Position numbers and translations under genes: made by a program. 64,000 bases of DNA from Pseudodesulfovibrio sp. 5S69. Lineage in GTDB: Bacteria; Desulfobacterota; Desulfovibrionia; Desulfovibrionales; Desulfovibrionaceae. Under the pieces are notes generated by a model. The model worked only from the letters and a program-made list of their open reading frames with translations. It did no database searches and was not told the DNA's origin. Positions 17,268-27,406 of this stretch are shown here, one piece after another. The stretch spans positions 1,489,501-1,553,500 of the forward strand of contig NZ_CP146609.1 of assembly GCF_037094465.1 (NCBI RefSeq), given 5' to 3'. The stretch's first letter is position 1, and the number at the start of each line of letters is the position of its first letter.

Positions 17268-17831
17268 CTATTGATAGGTGTTGTCGGCGTCTTCTTCGTC
17301 GATGTTGAGGCGGTAGACAAGTCCGCCGTCCATGGGGATGAACTGCTTGCAGAACCGGCGTTGCACCGAGAAACCGTTGGCCTCGTAGAACAGCCGGGCG
17401 TTCTCGAAGGCGCGCCCCTCGCCGGTCTCCAGGAAGATCGAGCGGCCCAGGTCCCCGACCGCGCGCCTGGTCATCTCGGCCACCAGGGCCGAGCCGATGC
17501 CCAGCCTGCGGAACTCGGGATCCACGGTGATGCCGTAGAGCTCGAACTCGCCGGGCCAGTACATGATCGGGCCGTAGCAGAGGAACCCGATGATCCGCTC
17601 GCCCTGCGCGTCGCAGACCTTGGCCAGGAGGAAGGTCTGGGCCTCCTCGCCGTTGCCGTAGGCGCAGTCCCAGGCCATGTCCTCGGCGGACAGCATGGCG
17701 TCGGCCGAAAACAGTCCGCTCGACGCGGCCATGTTCAGGATGGTTTCCACATCCTCGGGCGTGATGCCCGAGGAGATGCGGACCTCCCGCATGTCCTCGC
17801 GGGCTCCGTCTTCTCTGGTAGTAGTGTCCAT
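17268..17831 (-). CDS. GNAT-family N-acetyltransferase
   Basis: A 187-residue cytoplasmic acetyl-CoA-dependent acetyltransferase. The GNAT core runs from about residue 50 to 165, with ELYGITVDPEFRRLGIGSAL holding the acetyl-CoA pyrophosphate loop (R-R-x-G-I-G) and ARLFYEANGF the late motif. ATG 17831 was chosen because the sequence upstream in frame is antisense-like noise. It lies 12 nt upstream of the acidic protein gene. The acceptor substrate is unknown. Confidence 0.9.
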   Translation of the reverse strand: MDTTTREDGAREDMREVRISSGITPEDVETILNMAASSGLFSADAMLSAEDMAWDCAYGNGEEAQTFLLAKVCDAQGERIIGFLCYGPIMYWPGEFELYGITVDPEFRRLGIGSALVAEMTRRAVGDLGRSIFLETGEGRAFENARLFYEANGFSVQRRFCKQFIPMDGGLVYRLNIDEEDADNTYQ

Positions 17832-17857
17832 GGTGATCTCGAAGCCGTGACGGCTCG

Positions 17858-18196
17858 TCAGGCGAGGCGGTGTTCCCGCTCGTCGCGTTTCAGGTTCATA
17901 GAAGTATAGTTCATCGACGAGGTGTCGCCGATGACCTCGATGGTCTCGACATTGATGCTGTTGATGCCCAGGGAGTTCGTCGTGGTGCCGGTGACCTCGC
18001 AGGTCTTGCCTTCCAGCGCGGCGGGGTCCTGCTGCACGCCGAGGAGCAGGTACTCCGTGTCGCCGTCCTTGAGCACCAGACCGAAGTCGGTGTTGACCAC
18101 CAGACCCCATATGGTCACGGTGTCCTCCGCGGCGGACAGGGCGGGGATGAGGCAGATGACTGCGGCCAGCAGCAGGGGAATCAGTTGTTTTTGCAT
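17858..18196 (-). CDS. Small exported protein, possibly OB-fold
   Basis: A 112-residue protein with a clear signal peptide (LIPLLLAAVICLIPALSAAED). The mature part (TVTIWGLVVNTDFGLVLKDG, LEGKTCEVTGTTT) has the strand pattern of small periplasmic OB-fold proteins. It follows the next small gene by 3 nt, and both proteins share the V-G-xV-then-strand layout, so they may work as a pair, one outside and one inside the membrane. Function not known. Confidence 0.78.
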   Translation of the reverse strand: MQKQLIPLLLAAVICLIPALSAAEDTVTIWGLVVNTDFGLVLKDGDTEYLLLGVQQDPAALEGKTCEVTGTTTNSLGINSINVETIEVIGDTSSMNYTSMNLKRDEREHRLA

Positions 18197-18199
18197 GGG

Positions 18200-18472
18200 C
18201 TATCCTGGGATGTTGTTTTCCACGGGGGTGAAGCTCTCCACGACCATGGACTCCACGCCGCGCTCCTTGCGGACGACGCCGGTGAAGACCGCCTCGGCCC
18301 TGGACAGGGACAGGAGGTTCGGGAGGCTCTTGAAATTCTCCACGAGAATTTCCCGCTCGTCCTTGCAGGCGATCAGCACCTCGGTCACGCGGAATTGCTC
18401 GTCCCATTGCCGGGGGACGACCATTCCCTTGACGGTGACCGTATCGTTTCGGTGTTGCTTCTCTTGCTGCAC
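18200..18472 (-). CDS. Small hypothetical protein (90 aa), GTG start
   Basis: This starts at GTG 18472 with only a weak GAAGAG-like ribosome site. Beta-rich segments (TVTVKGMVVPRQWDEQFRV, VFTGVVRKERG) again suggest an OB-like fold. No signal peptide. It is first in a run of minus-strand genes reaching potD. No family recognised. Confidence 0.6.
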   Translation of the reverse strand: MQQEKQHRNDTVTVKGMVVPRQWDEQFRVTEVLIACKDEREILVENFKSLPNLLSLSRAEAVFTGVVRKERGVESMVVESFTPVENNIPG

Positions 18473-18708
18473 GGCTCTTCTCTACCAGGTGGTTTTGAAG
18501 AGGCAGGGAAAGCATGGAGCATGCCAAATCCATAACTATTTGAAATTGCTTGTAGAGTTTGTTTTGCGGCGGGCCAGATGCCGGAACTTTTTGTTCCTGT
18601 TTTTCGCGACGCCGGGCCGGAAACGCCGTGAAAACGCGTTTGGGGAGGTGTTGGTGATCGATTGATTCGCTGAAAAACATCATCTTTTTAGTATATTGCG
18701 ATTAAATA

Positions 18709-18723
18709 AGAACTAAAAGTTCT
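18709..18723 (-). terminator. Hairpin after the sigma-54 regulator
   Basis: AGAACT, AAA, AGTTCT forms a small perfect stem 20 nt after the stop at 18743. On the minus strand it is followed by TATTTAAT. The rest of 18473-18708 shows no gene; it should carry the promoter of the 18472 gene, but no clear hexamers were seen. Confidence 0.5.
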
Positions 18724-18742
18724 GATGGTGGATAAAACGGAA

Positions 18743-20143
<1,401 letters not shown>

Positions 20144-20224
20144 GACGGCTGATCTCTCCAGCCCCCGTTGTACTTCGATGCCGCCTTTGAGACAATATCA
20201 AAAGATGCCAAGGAAGACCGGGGG

Positions 20225-20270
20225 AAGGGGAGAGGGAAACCCTTTGAGAAAAGGGGTTCCCTCTCCCCTT
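20225..20270. terminator. Long perfect hairpin
   Basis: AAGGGGAGAGGGAA (20225-20238) pairs with TTCCCTCTCCCCTT (20257-20270), 14 pairs, with further CCC/GGG pairing inside. It is purine-rich on one arm. It may back up the operon terminator or protect the regulator gene from read-through. Confidence 0.55.
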
Positions 20271-20344
20271 GCCTCGGGCCCCCATCCCCTCTCCCTTCCT
20301 AAACTTTTCCTATCCGCTTCGCGGGGCGGGGCGCACAAGAAAGT

Positions 20345-20368
20345 CCCTGGCTCATTCCTGAGTCAGGG
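20345..20368. terminator. Hairpin CCCTGGCTCA / TGAGTCAGGG
   Basis: Ten-base arms with one G-T pair and a TTCC loop, flanked by AAGT on the left and CTCTTCATTCTT on the right. The form is like a factor-independent terminator. Confidence 0.45.
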
Positions 20369-20455
20369 CTCTTCATTCTTCTGGAGCGATTCGGGTGCGC
20401 AGCACCCGACAGCGGCTCTCTCTCTTCCGCCGCCAATTCGTCCTCGGGATAGGCT

Positions 20456-20536
20456 TTGATTCCCCCCGTCCTGGGGCTCACCCCTTCGGGGCGTTGCGGA
20501 AGGACCGCAACGTCCAAATCCGCTGTCCTGCGGATT
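20456..20536 (-). repeat. Dispersed structured intergenic repeat, copy A
   Basis: Read on the minus strand, this 81-nt unit matches 57961-58037 over a 26-base identical left part (starting AATCCGCAGGACAGCGGATT) and an about 30-base identical right part (CCCCGAAGGGG ... CCCCAGGACGGGG). The part between differs, but both copies form a hairpin there: CGTTGCGG-TCCTT-CCGCAACG in this copy. Conserved ends with a stem that changes sequence but keeps pairing indicate a selected structure. Confidence 0.8.
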
Positions 20537-20556
20537 TGTCGAGAGTGGGTCAGCTG

Positions 20557-20634
20557 TGCATTTTCTTCCGGTGGGCTTTCGCCGCAGCGTAGTGGGCCTA
20601 CGTGAGGACGAAAGCCCGCCGGAAAAAATATGCA
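20557..20634 (-). terminator. Terminator of the glycogen operon
   Basis: TTCCGGTGGGCTTTCG (20566-20581) pairs with CGAAAGCCCGCCGGAA (20609-20624), 15 Watson-Crick pairs and one G-T. An inner CGTAG/CTACG stem and outer TGCA/TGCA ends extend it. It lies about 30 nt after the phosphorylase stop. Confidence 0.75.
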
Positions 20635-20665
20635 GATGGCCCGCTATCGGAAGCCGCCCCCCACC

Positions 20666-23600
20666 CTAGCTCCACCTGATCAATCTGGGATCGCATTTGT
20701 TGGCGATGCCTGCGTGGGTCGGGAGGACACGGACGCCGTAGCGCACCGGGCCGGACTCGGCCGGGCTGTAGGTGGCCCGGTAGAGCAGGGTGGAGCCTTC
20801 GGTGTGCTTGAGCTGCATGGGGATGCAGTCCACCACGGTCTCATCGTCCGGGGTGGCGGCCACGAACTCGACCACGATCTCCTCGGTCAGGAGCTGGCCC
20901 CGGTCCACCTTGGCGGTCACGGTCAGCCGGTTGCCCAGCCGGAACACGTCGCCGCTGATGCCCTCCACCTGGACCTCCTTGATGTTCACCGTGGCGAACC
21001 GGCCGGGGATGCGCGTGCGCCATTCGCCCAGGCCCAGCGCCAGTTCGTTGTTGTTCCTGGCGCGCAGCTTGGCCAGCTCTATGGCGGGCAGGTACATGTC
21101 GGCGATGTAGTCGCGGACCATGCGGTGGGTGCCGTACTGCCGGAAGGCGGTCTGCATGGACGCCTTCATGCGGTTCAGCCAGGCGTGGGGCACGCCGTCG
21201 CCGCCCCGGTCGTAGAATTCGGGGACCACCTCGGATTCCAGGGTGGCGTAGAGGTTGTCCGCGTCCACGATGTCCTGGTTGACCTGGCTCTGGTAGACCA
21301 AACCGCTGCCGACGGCCCAGCCGTTGTGCCCGTCGAAGGCCTCGTCCCACCAGCCGTCCAGGATGGAGCAGTTGGGCACGCCGTTGACCGCGGCCTTCAT
21401 GCCGCTGGTGCCGCTGGCCTCCATCAGGCGGGTCGGGTTGTTCAGCCAGACGTCCGCGCCGGACACGAGCAGGCGGGCCAGGCGGATGTCGTAGCTCTCC
21501 AGGAAGATGACCCGGCCCAGGAAGTCGTCCTGCTTGGCCAGGCGGCAGATGAGGTTGATGTAGCTCGCGCCCATGGTGTCGGCCGGGTGGGCCTTGCCCG
21601 CGAAGATGATGTTCACCGGTTGCTCGGCGCTGGTCAGGATCTCCTTGATCCGTTGCAGGTTGTGGAAGAGCAGGGTGGGCCGCTTGTAGGCCGTGCACCG
21701 TCTGGCGAAGCACAGAGTCAGGTGATCCGGATTGAGCTCGTTCAGGAAGGCGTGCAGCCGGTTCGGCGGTTCGCCCTCGCGGGTCCACTGGGTGGAGATG
21801 GACCGGCGCACTTCGTCATACAGCCGGTGCTTGAGGGCCACGTGGGTGTCCCACAGCCGCCGGTCGTCCAGGCCGCTCAGGGCCTCCCAGTCGTTCTGTT
21901 CGAGGAGGGCGCGGTGCACGGACAGGCTGCACGACTCCTCGATGTCGTGGCGGACGCGCTCGTCCAGCCAGGAGGTGATGTGCACGCCATTGGTCACGTG
22001 GCCCACCGGGACCTCGCTCAGGATGAAGCCGCGCCACAGGTCCTGCCACATGCGCCGGGACACGTCGCCGTGTAGGCGGCTGACGCCGTTGCGTTTGCAG
22101 GAGAGCTGCAGGGCCAGGACGGTCATGTTCAGGTGGTCGGCCTCCTCGGCGTAGATGTGGCCGAGGTTCCACAGCCCGTCCCAGGGCACGCCCATTTCGT
22201 CGGCGTAGCCCCGGAAATAGTTCTCCACCAGCGACTTTTCGAACCGCTCGTTGCCTGCGGGCACCGGGGTGTGCATGGTGAACACGGTGTTGCCCCGGAC
22301 GACCTCCTTGGCCGTGGCGAAGTCCATGCCGTCGATGAGCATGAGGTGGCGGATGCGCTCGAAGAGCAGGAAGGCGGAGTGGCCCTCGTTGAGGTGGTAG
22401 ACCGACGGGGTCACGTCCAGGGCGGTGAGCAGGCGGACGCCGCCCACGCCGAGGATGATCTCCTGCTCGATGCGCCCCTTGGAGGTCGGGTCGTAGAGCT
22501 TGGAGGTGATGTCGCGGTCCGAGCGGGAGTTTTCGACCACGTCCGTGTCGAGCAGGTAGAGCCGGGCCCGACCCACGTGGACCTCCCATATCTGGGCGTA
22601 CACGGTGCGGCCCGGCAGGTTCACGGTGATCATGACCTTTTCGGCGTCGTCCTTCTGCAGCGGGGTGATGGGCATGGTCGCGAAATCGTTCTGGTGGTAC
22701 TCGACCACCTGGTCGCCGTTGCCATTGATCCGCTGGTGGAAGAAGCCGTTCTTGTACAGCAGGGAGATGCCGATGAACGGCAGGTTCAGGTCGCTGGCCG
22801 ACTTGATGTGGTCGCCGGAGAGCAGGCCCAGGCCGCCGGAGTAGACCGGGATGGACTCGTGCAGGCCGAACTCCATGGAGAAGTAGGCCACCGGGTTCTT
22901 CCAGGTGATGCCCTTGACGTTGGCCCGGGCGCTCTCGGCCATGTAGGCGTCGAACCGCTCCAGGACCGAACCCAGGCGGCCGATGAATTCCGGGTCCCCG
23001 GCCAGTTCGCCCAGGCGGTCGCGGCGCATGGTGTCCAGAAACAGGACCGGATTGTGGCCGCTCTCGTGCCACTTGTCCGCGTCCATCCACTCGAAGAGTT
23101 CCTGAGAGTCGCGGTGCCAGACCCACCAGAGATTTTCGGCCATCTCGCGCAGCCGGGCCAGGGGCGCGGGCAGCTCGGTGACCACGGTGAAGGACCGCAG
23201 CCGGGGCTGAGTGGTGTTCACGCCCGAGAAGCTGATCTCCGCGCCGGGGGCGGCGGCCATGCGCTGCACGCCCGCGATGCGCTCGGTGCGGATGTCGGCC
23301 GCGTACTCGTAGGCCTCCAGGTAGCGGGGGTAGAAGTGGACCCAGGTGGCCTCCTCGGCGATCTTCCGGGCCTTGAGGCTGCGCGAGGCGCGTTCCTCGG
23401 GCGTCCAGCGGGTGAAGTCGGACAGGAAGCGGGTCAGGTTTTCGCGCGCGGTCTCGTAGTCGTCTTCCAGCCGGTTGAGGACGTGCACGCCCGGGTGTCC
23501 CTGGGGGTGCTTCTCCATGATCCACTGGCCGAACCCGGCCCGGTCCGAGGTGACGGTGGGCACGGCGAAGGCCGCGCTCTCCATGGGGGTGTAGCCCCAC

Positions 23601-24907
23601 GGCTCGTAGAAGGACGGGAAGGCGGTCAGGTCCATGCCTGCCAGGGCGTCGTAGTATTCCAGGTTGAGCACCCCGTCGTTGCCGTCCAGGTAGACCGGGA
23701 TGAAGATGACGCAACAGCGGTTCCCGGGCCCGTTGTCCAGCTTGCGCTCGCGGCACTTTATGACCACGGGGTCGTGGTCCGCATCGCCCAGGTGGTGGGT
23801 GCTGATTCCCGCGTATTTCTCGATGTCGTAGCGCTCCTGCTTCAGGCGGCGCCTCGCCTCGTCGCTGAACCCGGCGTAGCCGCAGGAGACGAGCAGAAAG
23901 GCGACCACGGTAGCGTCGTCGTTCTCCTTGGCCAGTTCACCGTCCAGGTCGCCCAGGCCGTCCAGGAGCAGGTCGATGCCCTTGTTGTGGAATTCGTACC
24001 GCCCGCTGGTGGCCACCAGCAGGGTCTTGGCCGGGTCCAGGTCGCGTTCCAGAAACCGGGAGGCCAGGTCCAGGAGGCGTTCCCGCGAACTCTTGCGGGT
24101 CTCGGCCACGGCCTTGGGCTCGGCGAACCCCTCCAGGTTGAAGCCGTTGACCGTGACCACGGCCGGGTTGGTGCCGAGCAGGTTGGAGGCCTCGCGCCGG
24201 GTGATGTTGGAGACCGTGGTGAAGCAGTCCGCCTCGCGGGCCGAGACCGACTCCATGGAGTGCTTGGCCGTGACCCCGAAGGCCTTGGCCTCCTGGGACG
24301 GCTCGATCTCCTCCAGCCGCCTGTAGATGTCCACGCCCGATCCGGACATGGCCCGGCCGAGCATGGTCGCGTGGGTGGTCAGGACCGTGGACACCGAGGG
24401 CGCGTGCTTTTTCAGGTAGAGCACACCCGCGCCGGACATCCACTCGTGGAAGTGGGCGTAGACGTCCTCGCCGTCGCCCACGTCTTCGCTGATCTCCTTG
24501 ATGGCCATGGCCGCGGCCGTGGAGAACAGGACCGGTTCGATGTAGTCCCAGCCGCCCGCCATGGAGTCCACGCCGTAGTCGTTCCACAACTGGAACAGGA
24601 GCTTGTCGTGGTCCGGGAAGGCGTTGCGGAAGCCGATGAGCAGGACCAGGGGCTTGCCGGGGATGTCCCAGTGGCCGGTGGCGGTCTCCACGCCCCAGGC
24701 CTTGAGCCGCTCCAGGGCCGCGCGGACCTTCTTGGGCGGATCGGCCTGGATGAAGCCGGGGTTGCGGTCGAGCAGCGGGCCCACCGTGACGTAACGGTTG
24801 TCGAAGGCCGCCTTGGCCTGCGGCGCCTTGCTGCTGATGACGGTGAAGATGCCGCCGACTTTGTTGCACACTTCCCAGGAAACTTCGAACAGCCAACTTG
24901 TCTCCAT
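20666..24907 (-). CDS. Glycogen synthase-glucan phosphorylase fusion protein (1413 aa)
   Basis: Two glycogen enzymes in one chain. Residues 1 to about 550 are a GT3/eukaryotic-type glycogen synthase (start SWLFEVSWEVCNKVGGIFTV). Residues about 565-1413 are a short-type alpha-glucan phosphorylase (GT35) starting AENLWWVWH. Its pyridoxal-phosphate motif is EASGTSGMKAAVNG, with the cofactor Lys near residue 1171. The synthase builds alpha-1,4-glucan from NDP-glucose and the phosphorylase releases glucose-1-phosphate. It is last in the operon, 11 nt after the GH57 gene. No frameshift or stop lies at the junction, so the fusion is genuine in this sequence. Confidence 0.94.
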   Translation of the reverse strand: METSWLFEVSWEVCNKVGGIFTVISSKAPQAKAAFDNRYVTVGPLLDRNPGFIQADPPKKVRAALERLKAWGVETATGHWDIPGKPLVLLIGFRNAFPDHDKLLFQLWNDYGVDSMAGGWDYIEPVLFSTAAAMAIKEISEDVGDGEDVYAHFHEWMSGAGVLYLKKHAPSVSTVLTTHATMLGRAMSGSGVDIYRRLEEIEPSQEAKAFGVTAKHSMESVSAREADCFTTVSNITRREASNLLGTNPAVVTVNGFNLEGFAEPKAVAETRKSSRERLLDLASRFLERDLDPAKTLLVATSGRYEFHNKGIDLLLDGLGDLDGELAKENDDATVVAFLLVSCGYAGFSDEARRRLKQERYDIEKYAGISTHHLGDADHDPVVIKCRERKLDNGPGNRCCVIFIPVYLDGNDGVLNLEYYDALAGMDLTAFPSFYEPWGYTPMESAAFAVPTVTSDRAGFGQWIMEKHPQGHPGVHVLNRLEDDYETARENLTRFLSDFTRWTPEERASRSLKARKIAEEATWVHFYPRYLEAYEYAADIRTERIAGVQRMAAAPGAEISFSGVNTTQPRLRSFTVVTELPAPLARLREMAENLWWVWHRDSQELFEWMDADKWHESGHNPVLFLDTMRRDRLGELAGDPEFIGRLGSVLERFDAYMAESARANVKGITWKNPVAYFSMEFGLHESIPVYSGGLGLLSGDHIKSASDLNLPFIGISLLYKNGFFHQRINGNGDQVVEYHQNDFATMPITPLQKDDAEKVMITVNLPGRTVYAQIWEVHVGRARLYLLDTDVVENSRSDRDITSKLYDPTSKGRIEQEIILGVGGVRLLTALDVTPSVYHLNEGHSAFLLFERIRHLMLIDGMDFATAKEVVRGNTVFTMHTPVPAGNERFEKSLVENYFRGYADEMGVPWDGLWNLGHIYAEEADHLNMTVLALQLSCKRNGVSRLHGDVSRRMWQDLWRGFILSEVPVGHVTNGVHITSWLDERVRHDIEESCSLSVHRALLEQNDWEALSGLDDRRLWDTHVALKHRLYDEVRRSISTQWTREGEPPNRLHAFLNELNPDHLTLCFARRCTAYKRPTLLFHNLQRIKEILTSAEQPVNIIFAGKAHPADTMGASYINLICRLAKQDDFLGRVIFLESYDIRLARLLVSGADVWLNNPTRLMEASGTSGMKAAVNGVPNCSILDGWWDEAFDGHNGWAVGSGLVYQSQVNQDIVDADNLYATLESEVVPEFYDRGGDGVPHAWLNRMKASMQTAFRQYGTHRMVRDYIADMYLPAIELAKLRARNNNELALGLGEWRTRIPGRFATVNIKEVQVEGISGDVFRLGNRLTVTAKVDRGQLLTEEIVVEFVAATPDDETVVDCIPMQLKHTEGSTLLYRATYSPAESGPVRYGVRVLPTHAGIANKCDPRLIRWS

Positions 24908-24918
24908 GGCGCTTTCTC

Positions 24919-26121
24919 CTACCCCTGCCGCCTGTCCGCCCCGTCCAGCCGGAGGGCGAGGTCGTTGAGCACGTTCATGTACGTGATGAACGCTTGGTGC
25001 GGGGTTTCATACGGGTTGAAGTACTTGTGCACGTCGCCGTCGGAAAACCACTTGGTGCACATGTAATAAAAATGGTCGCTGGTCAAAAGCTCGCGCCAGG
25101 TGGCGATGATGTCCTCGTCCCCGGAATCCAGGACCCTGTCCTCCAGGGCGTAGGCCAGCTCGGCGGCCTGATCCTGCATGGGGTTGCCCAGCCAGGCGGT
25201 CACGTCGCGCTCCAGGTCGGCCCAGGAGGTGAAGTAGGGGACGTCGAGCTGGGCCATGGGGTCCAGGTGCGCTGCGGCCTCGCCGGGCGTCTCGAAGGCG
25301 AAGTCGCCTCTGGACAAAACCGCCTCGGGCAGCTTCCGGAAGAATTCGAAGATGCCGGTGTCGGCCCACTGGTGCTCGCCGATGGTCTCATAGTCCATGA
25401 ACAGGTTGATGATCTCGCCGCTGCCGGCCACCTTGTGGACCCAGTCCGCGTACTTCTCGACGGTCACGGGCCACTCGCTCCACCCCCGGTCCGAAAAGCG
25501 GAAGGCCACGTCGTCGGACAGCCGGTAGTTCTTGAGCAGGGCCTTGAGCTTGGAGCAGCCCGCGGGCTGGTACACGAAGTTGGGCGAGCGCCAGCCGAGC
25601 ACCTGGTCCGCGCCTTCGGCCAGGATGGCCTTGTAGCCCATCTTCTCGATTTCGAGGGCCAGGTCGTTGTTGTAGATCAGCTCGGTGTTGCGGAAGGTCA
25701 CGGGCTTGGCCCCGAAGAACTCCTGGAGGATGCGGCTGTGCATCTTCACCTGGCGGCGGAATTCCTCCCTGGAAAAGAGGAAGGCCAGGGAGTGGTAGTG
25801 GGTCTCGCCGATGAACTCCACGCACCCGGTGTCGGCCAGGGCGCGGAAGGAGTCCAGGACCTCGGGGCAGAACTCCTGGAACTGCTCCATGGCCACGCCG
25901 GTGATGGCGTAGGAAATGCGGAATTTGCCCTTATGCAACTCGATGAGGTCGAGCATCATGCGGTTGGCGGGCAGGTAGCACTTGTCGGCCACCTTGCGCA
26001 TGATGTCGCGGTTGGCGGCTTCGTCGCGGTAGTGGTGGCTGCGGCCCATCTGGAAGAAGGAGTAGTTCTTGTCCAGGCGCATGGGCTGGTGGACCTGGAA
26101 GTAGAAGCAGACGGATATCAT
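24919..26121 (-). CDS. GH57-family glycoside hydrolase/glucanotransferase
   Basis: A 400-residue cytoplasmic enzyme acting on alpha-glucans. The GH57 conserved regions are visible: HQPMR near residue 10, TFRNTEL with the likely nucleophile Glu, and FMDYETIGEHQW with the likely acid Asp. The family includes alpha-amylases, 4-alpha-glucanotransferases and branching enzymes, and its place in the glycogen operon fits any of these. ATG 26121 overlaps the preceding GT4 stop by 4 nt. Confidence 0.92.
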   Translation of the reverse strand: MISVCFYFQVHQPMRLDKNYSFFQMGRSHHYRDEAANRDIMRKVADKCYLPANRMMLDLIELHKGKFRISYAITGVAMEQFQEFCPEVLDSFRALADTGCVEFIGETHYHSLAFLFSREEFRRQVKMHSRILQEFFGAKPVTFRNTELIYNNDLALEIEKMGYKAILAEGADQVLGWRSPNFVYQPAGCSKLKALLKNYRLSDDVAFRFSDRGWSEWPVTVEKYADWVHKVAGSGEIINLFMDYETIGEHQWADTGIFEFFRKLPEAVLSRGDFAFETPGEAAAHLDPMAQLDVPYFTSWADLERDVTAWLGNPMQDQAAELAYALEDRVLDSGDEDIIATWRELLTSDHFYYMCTKWFSDGDVHKYFNPYETPHQAFITYMNVLNDLALRLDGADRRQG

Positions 26122-27404
26122 GAGCGCCCTCCGGTGAGTTGCCGGTATACGTCGAGAACCTTTTCGGCGGCCCGGTCCCATTGGATTTTCTTGAGGGTTT
26201 CCCGGCCTTGTGCGACCAGGGTCTTGGCCCGTTTCTCGTTGGTCAGGATGTCCCCGATCTCCTCGGCCAGGCGGTCCACGTCCCAGAAATCCACCTTGAC
26301 CGCGTCCTCCAGGACCTCGGCCACGCCGGACTGCTTGGAGACGATGCACGGCACGTCGAAGACCATGGCCTCCAGCGGGGTGATGCCGAACGGCTCGGAC
26401 ACGCTGGGCATGACGTAGAGGTCGCTCATGGCGTAGATGCGCTCCACGTCGGTGCCGCGCACGAAGCCGGTGAAGTGGAAGCGGTCGCCCATCCTCAACT
26501 CGGCCATGCGCTCGACCATGCGCGGAAACATGTCGCCGGAACCGGCCATGGCGAAGCGCACATCGTGGTGCTTTTCCAGCACCTTGGCCGCAGCCTCCAC
26601 GAAATAGTCCGGGCCCTTCTGGAAGGTGATCCGGCCCAGGAAGAGGACCAGCTTCTCCTTGAACGGCTTTTTCACGCGCAGGTGGCCCAGGCGCCGGTCC
26701 TTTTCCACGGCGTTGTGGACTACGGTGATCTTGGCCGGGTCGATGGAGTAGCGGTTGACGATGGTCTCCTTGGTGAAGTGGCTGACCGCGATGATCCGGT
26801 CGGCGGCCTCGAACCCGGCCCGCTCGATGTCGTAGACCCGCTGGTTGACGTGCTCGCCAGAGCGGTCGAACTCCAGGGCGTGGGCGTGGACCACCAGCGG
26901 CTTGCCCGAGACCCGTTTGGCCTCGATGCCCGCCGGGGTGGTCAGCCAGTCGTGGGAGTGGATGACGTCGAATTTTTCGGTCAGGCCCAGGTGCGCGCCG
27001 ATGAGGCTGTAGCGCACGATCTCGGCCATGAGATTTTCACCGTAGCCGCCCGCGAAGTCGTTCTTGAGCTCGCCGAAGATGTCCTCGGCCGTGACCAGTT
27101 CGTTTTGTTCCAGCAGGGAGCGGTATTCGGTTTCCGTCAGATAGGGGCGCAGGGGGGAGAGCACCTCGAGCACGGACAGCCGCTCCTGGAGTTTTCGGAT
27201 TTCGGACACGCCGACCTTGGTGCGCAGCCGGTTGGCCCCGAGCAGGGTCAGGTGATGCGCCTCCTCGTCGGAGTCGAGCTTGGGGAGGACGAACAGGATA
27301 TCGGTGCCGAGGTGGGCCAGGCCCTTGGTCAGGCCCAGGCAGGCCGTGCCCAGGCCGCCCGAGATGTATGGCGGGAATTCCCAGCCGAACATGAGTACGC
27401 GCAT
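26118..27404 (-). CDS. GT4-family glycosyltransferase (glycogen synthase-like)
   Basis: A 428-residue GT-B glycosyltransferase. The N-terminus MRVLMFGWEFPPYISGGLG is the acceptor-side loop; the donor-side E-x7-E motif is EPFGITPLEAM near residue 350. It likely transfers glucose to an alpha-glucan or makes maltose-type primers, given its neighbours. The ATG lies 2 nt after the debranching enzyme stop, and the gene overlaps the GH57 gene by 4 nt. Confidence 0.92.
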   Translation of the reverse strand: MRVLMFGWEFPPYISGGLGTACLGLTKGLAHLGTDILFVLPKLDSDEEAHHLTLLGANRLRTKVGVSEIRKLQERLSVLEVLSPLRPYLTETEYRSLLEQNELVTAEDIFGELKNDFAGGYGENLMAEIVRYSLIGAHLGLTEKFDVIHSHDWLTTPAGIEAKRVSGKPLVVHAHALEFDRSGEHVNQRVYDIERAGFEAADRIIAVSHFTKETIVNRYSIDPAKITVVHNAVEKDRRLGHLRVKKPFKEKLVLFLGRITFQKGPDYFVEAAAKVLEKHHDVRFAMAGSGDMFPRMVERMAELRMGDRFHFTGFVRGTDVERIYAMSDLYVMPSVSEPFGITPLEAMVFDVPCIVSKQSGVAEVLEDAVKVDFWDVDRLAEEIGDILTNEKRAKTLVAQGRETLKKIQWDRAAEKVLDVYRQLTGGRS

Positions 27405-27406
27405 GG

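Larger units (their letters stand above)
20144..20665. other. Hairpin-rich 522-nt intergenic stretch
   Basis: No credible gene. Four distinct elements lie in a row: a 14-pair hairpin at 20225-20270, a smaller hairpin at 20345-20368, one copy of a dispersed structured repeat at 20456-20536, and the long terminator hairpin at 20557-20634 after the glycogen operon. A further small stem GGGTGC/GCACCC lies near 20395. Confidence 0.7.

Noticed and set aside
17268..18683. 471-codon minus-strand frame as a single protein
   Set aside because: Only its last 187 codons look like protein (GNAT); the earlier part is out-of-frame overlap with two real small genes.
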